DNA of 14,655 nt from Halieaceae bacterium (GTDB lineage Bacteria > Pseudomonadota > Gammaproteobacteria > Pseudomonadales > Halieaceae): positions 1-14,655 of the forward strand of contig JABJAS010000176.1 in NCBI GenBank assembly GCA_018666055.1, read 5' to 3'. The position numbers and the translations under genes are program-made. The notes beneath the pieces were generated by a model that saw nothing but the letters and a program-made list of their open reading frames with translations, was not told the DNA's origin and made no database searches. Shown one piece after another: positions 14,201 through 14,655 of the stretch; position 1 is the first letter of the stretch; every line of letters starts with the position of its first letter.

Positions 14201-14655
14201 GGCGGGGTGAGTACAGGGCGTGTGGACAATAACAGGTCAGCTAGCTTACGCGCCGTGTCGAATGTTTCAAATAGATCCCGCAATTCAACCTTGAGCGCCA
14301 GACGTGAAAAAAGCGCGCGCTGGAGTTGTACCATGCCCAGCGAATCCAAACCCAGAGAGATCAGTGGCGCATCCGAGGAAATCTGGTCAGGAGCAACACG
14401 GGAAACTCGGGCAATGATCGGTAAAATTTCAGTGTTCAAAGGATCTGAAAGCACTGGGTCAACCACCTGTTCAACCAAATCCGTTGTACCAATAGAAACA
14501 CCCTGAACCGGCGTTATGACCGGCATTGTCATCGCCCTGACAGGTCGCCGTGGCATCTGCTCTTCCAACATTGGATAACGAGGCAATTGATCGCCGGAGG
14601 CGCCGCGAGTGCCATAATATTTTTCCCAGTCGATCGCTCCACCATAGCTCCAAAC
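5242..14655 (-). CDS. Hybrid PKS-aminotransferase-NRPS megasynthase, 5' end beyond the window
   Basis: Multimodular assembly-line enzyme of a beta-amino-acyl peptide pathway, cytoplasmic and carrier-protein tethered. The frame is open to the right edge. The 23 codons before the TTG at 14586 are plainly coding (a PKS post-AT linker with GGAIDW), so that TTG is internal and the true start lies upstream. Residue numbers in this annotation count from the TTG codon; 3114 residues follow it. Domain order: post-AT linker, ACP (48-122), helical linker, class-III aminotransferase (240-655), C1 (670-1065), PCP1 (1096-1168), C2 (1186-1605), C3 (1632-2025), A1 (2055-2552), PCP2 (2566-2638), C4 (2654-3085), short acidic tail. 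The ACP-AMT-C order is that of McyE and MycA/ItuA, which make beta-amino acids from beta-ketoacyl thioesters. There is no A domain between C1 and PCP1 and no carrier between C2 and C3. There is no TE, E or R domain, so the chain must pass to another protein. The stop TGA at 5244-5242 is 3 nt from the next gene. PKS-NRPS identity is certain; the product is not. Confidence 0.97.
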   Translation of the reverse strand, partial: VWSYGGAIDWEKYYGTRGASGDQLPRYPMLEEQMPRRPVRAMTMPVITPVQGVSIGTTDLVEQVVDPVLSDPLNTEILPIIARVSRVAPDQISSDAPLISLGLDSLGMVQLQRALFSRLALKVELRDLFETFDTARKLADLLLSTRPVLTPPDTHLAAETVALGVQLGSGPLAEVMRTQLKMVEDVIARQLQVISGVQSAPPIRNSSPTTASHPVGGEIKGLFSQPKKLSSDVSSAQQMHVDALAEQWNARSSGSKAAAQSARTHLANSRSIFGFAPHLKELTYPLMADRAEGAYVWDVDGNRYVDVTMGFGVYLFGHKCDFVIKSLQEELDRGAAIGPATPLAEQVAERIHALTGAERSAFFTTGTEAIMCAVRIARAVTGRQKIVIFKGAYHGSFDGVLATGWIDDDGTPQTAPMTDGTLQGMVEPAIVLEYGDMAGLDVIERHADDIALVLVEPVQSRNPENRPVDYLHALRDLTRARDIPLLFDEVISGFRFAPGGMQELFEIEADLVTYGKVLGHGQPIGVLCGSARYMDAVDGGAWSYGDDSAPGTRTAFVAGTFNGHPMALAAARAVLDHIRDAGAEISTKLAARTEAMCQTLDSLFVAEDVPVRMERFGSLFRFNYGPGAEILNTHLLNNGVFVWEQRNCFLSTAHDDTDVALIVQAATQGIAAMKSAGWFGAVKSPDWSQHLPASAGEMVLRRRAALVCPGTWTDLVLLRFGTARLTPDVVASAWAQICRRHPALRACLAPDGSRRVGDAATAPFETCALDLGSHGFDAALDVWIAQALAHVFAFDRAPIRLSLLEGDEQILALTSSHLGFDGWSLALILSEISQILEGGTLDPVDVQDSYRQWEQETTFFRSDTAPLALALPVDGPDPESQAPRGQRETHTDIAPLYVEIAQVARKAGITPLAAFMAPYVVLLGWLSGQDRVTVGVPVAGQVLSGCFNLIGNLSFVRPVSVDLKPEITLSELGRQLHFNLLEPGSRPPLDTLPERHALFNLDGPIGLGQSLSGATLHKTPISGARADLFLNLLRVGDQVVLDYDWNSDRFSAQAAGGWLEAYLALAQRFVTEDLTLSDAFRLLKSNLPQQQLSMLDTKLVPDWNVADQLGTNLDAELDRALTATEVLLAGIWQELLGMPITRPDADFFQLGGGSLQAVRLLGQLTTQFGTEMSLDWLFAKSRLSEMAAALDLKTTASNDLPSMRTHADRVPALPQQQQLHLLTAVSDAGPAYNICLRLDFSYRLTEDVLARAMRQVARKHASLRISFDWGEDQLDQVIAAEPVAELSPKRLTPGDDETAVLDAFAQSPISADEKMLWQIGLLDRANSGSTLVLVLHHIISDAWSAEILVRDLLDAYQRDLLGADPLPMLTQDFPDYALWVAGAKKERALALDYWRSNVAAAPLLTTLPGDYSRPPVKSFVGARASRRLKDALSRRIQRRARELRTTPFQIILTALVTHVAELTNQSKLVIGTVSAGRSRPYMDQVIGFFANILPLYLDLPLGQSSAERIALIQAALFKATAHDLISLQEIVADLGLQPDPSANPLFEICVTHDDRRGLTQISAELGFEFSEVILPTTQFDLSFYVIETGHNITLDVTFSTAIYKGARIETLLDDVLVMLEQICDNTDAPANHISKAEAAYSTQNTVAPCVTIATPQMQEPTAKQKRLWFVDRFENGVLYDAAPSYYNMAGQYALDPSVTSAMLDQRLAQLSDQVPALNVAFNMRADRPHIINVKPNFAPCCDLGAKEVDGFVDAPFDLAAGGLLRLARLAQPDGTLRLLLVVHHILIDLRGLDQLANVLLEGLVPPDLMSTDVAPMIAQAVAETELAFWRETLGANPPRLLLPVDHARAAIHVFGRGSTTVHLDADACVAFDACARQLDVLPDDLILAGLVALLHRLSGQDRIVLGQTFPRSCTGLATHDNLVTLNIALDAEQSTLDTIVAIERQARLAESHGQMDFDAVVLDLKPENDMSRTALFDILIVRDSPTPQRCTPGAIGWGKYDLVLAPLRRADGGIELGLTFNTCLFKAETISHWGDMLAHLLRILPQSGDCQFGLLPLMPETAVAPLLAAGTPRLRDLDVPFGSVPDALIAAAEVNPKASALWDEGGGTSYSALVTTAFSLAHLLISEGVQRGDRVAVLLPRGSAYVCAMLAVMQAGAAFVPLDMDAAPKRTAQVLEDAKVSCIIVSGAKGVDLLPSDIRLLDIDAPSLAGGVRPALPKLTVTDAAYIIFTSGSTGRPKGVVVEHGNLLALVLGQGGIYPVAPGDRWSWFHSPAFDFSIWEVWGALLTRGEVVVIPDAARTDMALFRQVLAQQKVTQLSLTPSVFRALSDEEMSKPDGDLAIQAVWFGGEALTPIDLQPWAQRYIDCCLINLFGITETTVHTTFRPLTIEDLNRSDSPIGAPLPSYGLTIRDAGLRPVPAGIQGEIVVSGSGLARGYLGQPIETAARFVVDPHDPSVRLYRSGDLGRMGLDGEVTYLGRADDQVKLRGYRIELGEVESALNGHAQVRAAAAGVLADHGSDAILAVWITLGGPLDLEPLNAHLVAALPAYMIPRRIFVVDTLPLTPNGKINRKALQGMTDHPLGDASDAELPYPGLETQIAEILCELLDRPSITRTESFFALGGHSLMANSAVLRLRAQLGMKLNLREFFAAQSVAALATLGVDEAVKTDLTVRPVPDAAGYPLSSAQTRLFAMQTSQPDSSAYNMVGGFIIDGALNRHALGQAFVDLINRHEILRTRFVARAGVPEQVVDPPIVNFDLFEITFPLGDTETAITHGLSPEFTYVFDLAQGPLLRAGLGRLGKESWLLVLNLHHIISDGWSVPIMMADLSSFYANCMGAKQAELPEPLAIHYRDFACWQAAEPAVGILDAAHEHWTERFGAGVLVTSLTTDVQRPVQRSGTGWIVRHKLDAATSASLRTQLSRKGTTLFTVSAAVLHILLRLRGAGDGATVIGTADAGRNLIEIEDQLGFYLNLVPHVLNLGAERPLSDWLHASTIETGAMLGHKSAPFEKMLDALELRTEPGHNPVFDILLLVQNNAAIGANLGQHSIRALPDQTRTARYDLNLMVEDFSEIELVLEYDTALFNKGTVEWILKDFVLLLEGFVNDLDRSPLDLLTTTDSVQSDKEIGLLDADDPLLGGL
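5248..5253 (-). promoter_or_regulatory. G-run ribosome-binding site of the asparagine synthetase-like gene
   Basis: The coding strand has six G's in the last codons of the upstream NRPS gene, 9 nt before the ATG at 5238. It is the only Shine-Dalgarno-like element there. With a 3-nt gap between TGA and ATG, translational coupling is likely. Confidence 0.45.
5332..6627 (-). other. Condensation domain C4, C-terminal, acts with A2-PCP3 in trans
   Basis: Residues about 2654-3085, canonical. Landmarks: YPLSSAQTRLFAMQ (2657-2670), RHEILRTRF (2706-2714), LHHIISDGWS (2786-2795; intact HHxxxDG), IHYRDFACWQ (2824-2833), VIGTADAGR (2925-2933), QLGFYLNLVP (2941-2950) and APFEKMLDAL (2981-2990). It is the last catalytic domain of the protein and is followed by about 30 residues ending DADDPLLGGL. 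That acidic tail could be a small docking element. Its acceptor module must be on another polypeptide; the A2-PCP3 start of the downstream gene fits exactly. Confidence 0.95.
6673..6891 (-). other. Peptidyl carrier protein domain PCP2
   Basis: Residues about 2566-2638. The site is FFALGGHSLMANSAVL with Ser2601 (codon 6784-6786). It follows A1 through the usual short linker and is preceded by LETQIAEILCELL (helix 1). LGGHS is the standard peptidyl-carrier motif, so this carrier is expected to hold the residue chosen by A1. Confidence 0.95.
6931..8424 (-). other. Adenylation domain A1, code most like threonine
   Basis: Residues about 2055-2552; activates an amino acid with ATP and loads PCP2. 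All core motifs are seen: SYSAL (A1), YIIFTSGSTGRPKG (2203-2216, A3), FDFSIWE (2251-2257, A4), INLFGITETT (2346-2355, A5), GEIVVSG (A6), LYRSGDLGR (2435-2443, A7), ADDQVKLRGYRIELGE (A8), LPAYMIP (A9) and NGKINRKAL (A10, Lys2544). Reading pocket positions by eye against GrsA gives D-F-W-S-W-G-L-V-H-K. This shares D-F-W, G, V-H and K with the threonine code DFWNIGMVHK but has Ser at 278 and bulky Trp at 299. Threonine or a close analogue is the best guess, with moderate confidence. The domain looks fully active. Confidence 0.95.
8512..9693 (-). other. Condensation domain C3 (second of the tandem pair), compact and divergent
   Basis: Residues about 1632-2025, only about 395 long. The C1 motif is clear (KQKRLWFVDRFE, 1640-1651). 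The active site reads VVHHILIDLRG (1758-1768): His1760, His1761 and Asp1765 remain, but the Gly is Leu1766. The stretch before the active site is shortened, and the usual D-Y-A-x-W segment after it is not evident. FWRETL (1805-1810), LSGQDRIVLGQTFPR (1874-1888) and TALFDILI (1950-1957) match later C-domain regions. It directly precedes A1, so by position it is the C domain of the Thr-like module. Whether it or C2 forms the bond is open. Confidence 0.87.
9772..11031 (-). other. Condensation domain C2 (first of a tandem pair)
   Basis: Residues about 1186-1605, full length at about 420 residues. Landmarks: ALPQQQQLHLL (1189-1199, C1 motif), RKHASLRISF (1235-1244), VLHHIISDAWS (1311-1321; HHxxxDG with Gly changed to Ala1319), DFPDYALW (1349-1356), VIGTVSAGR (1446-1454), IGFFANILPLYL (1463-1474) and NPLFEICV (1520-1527). 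The catalytic His1314 and Asp1318 are present. It resembles an ordinary chain-elongating C domain and lacks epimerase landmarks. It should accept the chain from PCP1, but no carrier follows it before C3. Confidence 0.92.
11083..11301 (-). other. Peptidyl carrier protein domain PCP1 (A-less module)
   Basis: Residues about 1096-1168. The phosphopantetheine site is FFQLGGGSLQAVRLL with Ser1131 (codon 11194-11196), preceded by LLAGIWQELLG, a normal thiolation-domain helix 1. The site is intact, so the domain should be activatable. It has no cognate adenylation domain in cis: C1 lies before it and C2 after it. It would need loading by another A domain, in trans or from within the line, or would act only as a chain-transfer station. 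Confidence 0.93.
11302..11391 (-). other. C1-PCP1 linker, looks like a C-A linker remnant
   Basis: Residues 1066-1095. The start (QQQLSMLDTKLVPDWN, 1066-1081) resembles the usual C-to-A linker, which has a Glu/Gln-rich helix, a Leu pair and a W-N-x-T. Here it leads within about 15 residues into a carrier protein with no adenylation core motifs. The roughly 500 residues of an A domain are absent. This is consistent with an ancestral A-domain excision at the linker, but that history is inference. Confidence 0.5.
11392..12579 (-). other. Condensation domain C1, divergent
   Basis: Residues about 670-1065. The fold is recognisable from RHPALRA (718-724, C2 motif), SSHLGFDGWS (792-801, C3 motif), GVPVAGQ (912-918) and the NLIGNLSFVRPV region (C5 motif). 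The first His of HHxxxDG is Ser793; the catalytic second His (794), Asp798 and Gly799 remain. The N-terminal S-x-A-Q-x-R-L-W motif is not visible; the start reads GEMVLRRRAALV instead. The domain is compact at about 395 residues. Expected role: join the beta-aminoacyl-ACP chain to the residue held on PCP1. It directly follows the AMT and is followed by a PCP, not an A domain. Confidence 0.85.
12622..13869 (-). other. Class-III PLP aminotransferase domain (AMT) making a beta-amino acyl chain
   Basis: Residues about 240-655, related to glutamate-1-semialdehyde aminomutase and the AMT domains of McyE and MycA/ItuA. Visible landmarks: THLANSRSIFGF at the start, TTGTEAIM (341-348, phosphate-binding region), GAYHG (368-372, PLP-stacking region), LFDEVISGFR with Asp465 (contacts the pyridine N), TYGKVLGHGQPIG with the Schiff-base Lys493 (codon 13108-13110), GTFNGHP (536-542), and the C-terminal signature CFLSTAHDDTDV. 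All catalytic residues look intact. Expected reaction: transfer of an amino group, usually from glutamate or glutamine, onto the beta-keto carbon of the chain held on the preceding ACP. The donor and stereochemistry cannot be read. Confidence 0.93.
13870..14220 (-). other. ACP-AMT inter-domain linker with an amphipathic helix
   Basis: Residues 123-239 match no catalytic domain. The segment around 148-172 (from PLAEVMRTQLKMVED to RQLQVI) is helical, Gln/Leu-rich and heptad-like. Similar helices sit between ACP and AMT in McyE/MycA-type proteins. The rest is low-complexity Ser/Pro/Ala sequence. The probable role is a flexible or dimerising spacer that lets the ACP reach the aminotransferase. 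Confidence 0.6.
14221..14445 (-). other. Acyl carrier protein domain (ACP) of the PKS module
   Basis: Residues about 48-122. The 4'-phosphopantetheine site is LGLDSLGMVQL with Ser82 (codon 14341-14343), a PKS-type ACP motif rather than the LGGxS motif of peptidyl carriers. It follows the post-AT linker by only about 45 residues, so no ketoreductase, dehydratase or enoylreductase fits between AT and ACP. The bound chain should therefore be a beta-ketoacyl thioester, the substrate expected for the next domain. Confidence 0.9.
14569..14655 (-). other. Post-acyltransferase linker of an upstream PKS module
   Basis: The first visible residues carry the landmarks of the segment that follows a PKS AT domain: GGAIDW, then YYG, then LPRYP. 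The usual pattern is G-x-x-V-D-W followed by L-P-T-Y-P-F. The terminal aromatic and the following R-x-R-Y-W are not conserved here (LPRYPM). This implies that KS and AT domains lie just outside the right edge on the same polypeptide. The AT specificity cannot be read from this window. Confidence 0.8.

Noticed and set aside
13870-14220. A C-methyltransferase domain between ACP and AMT
   Set aside because: About 117 residues is too short, and no SAM-binding glycine motif is visible; the stretch is linker.
14569-14586. TTG at 14586 as the true start of the megasynthase
   Set aside because: The frame is open upstream to the edge and encodes a recognisable PKS post-AT linker; no ribosome-binding site precedes the TTG.
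1-14655. Numerous plus-strand and alternate-frame ORFs of 60-140 codons
   Set aside because: They lie antisense or out of frame inside continuous NRPS, AMT or AsnB coding sequence, show no domain logic, and have low-complexity Arg/Ser/Pro/His-rich translations typical of shadows.

Overview
The whole window is one stretch of a hybrid polyketide/nonribosomal-peptide (PKS-NRPS) biosynthetic locus, read entirely on the minus strand, so transcription runs from high to low coordinates. Mid-range GC (about the mid-50s by eye), very tight gene packing and Gram-negative-style start sites suggest a proteobacterium. A marine alphaproteobacterium would fit, but the window holds no taxonomic marker and this is inference only. 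No RNA gene, CRISPR array, mobile element or promoter was recognised.

Layout in the direction of transcription. (1) 14655 to 5242: a giant gene with its 5' end outside the window; about 3137 residues are visible. It enters at the linker that follows a PKS acyltransferase (AT), then reads ACP, class-III aminotransferase (AMT), C1, PCP1, C2, C3, A1, PCP2, C4. (2) 5238 to 3379: a 619-residue glutamine-dependent asparagine synthetase-like protein that starts 3 nt after the NRPS stop. (3) 3318 to the left edge: a second NRPS gene that starts directly with an adenylation domain and reads A2, PCP3, C5, then the first residues of A3, cut by the window edge.

How the parts should work together. The ACP follows the post-AT linker by only about 45 residues, which leaves no room for KR, DH or ER domains. 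The PKS module should therefore deliver a beta-ketoacyl-ACP, and the AMT directly after it would convert this to a beta-aminoacyl chain. This is the logic of the McyE (microcystin) and MycA/ItuA (mycosubtilin/iturin) enzymes. NRPS modules then extend the chain: an unknown residue on PCP1, a residue with a Thr-like code on PCP2, then one chosen by A2, and so on. C4 at the end of protein 1 and A2-PCP3 at the start of protein 3 form one module split across two polypeptides. The asparagine synthetase-like enzyme between them probably makes an amide on a precursor or on the product. No thioesterase, epimerase, methyltransferase or exporter lies in the window.

The unusual part is the region after the AMT. 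Module C1-PCP1 has no adenylation domain, although what looks like a C-A linker remnant is still present. It is followed by two condensation domains in tandem (C2-C3) with no carrier protein between them. All three of these C domains deviate from the HHxxxDG motif, whereas C4 and C5 are canonical. Compared with a textbook line, two A domains and one PCP are missing. This is the best candidate for undescribed enzymology here.
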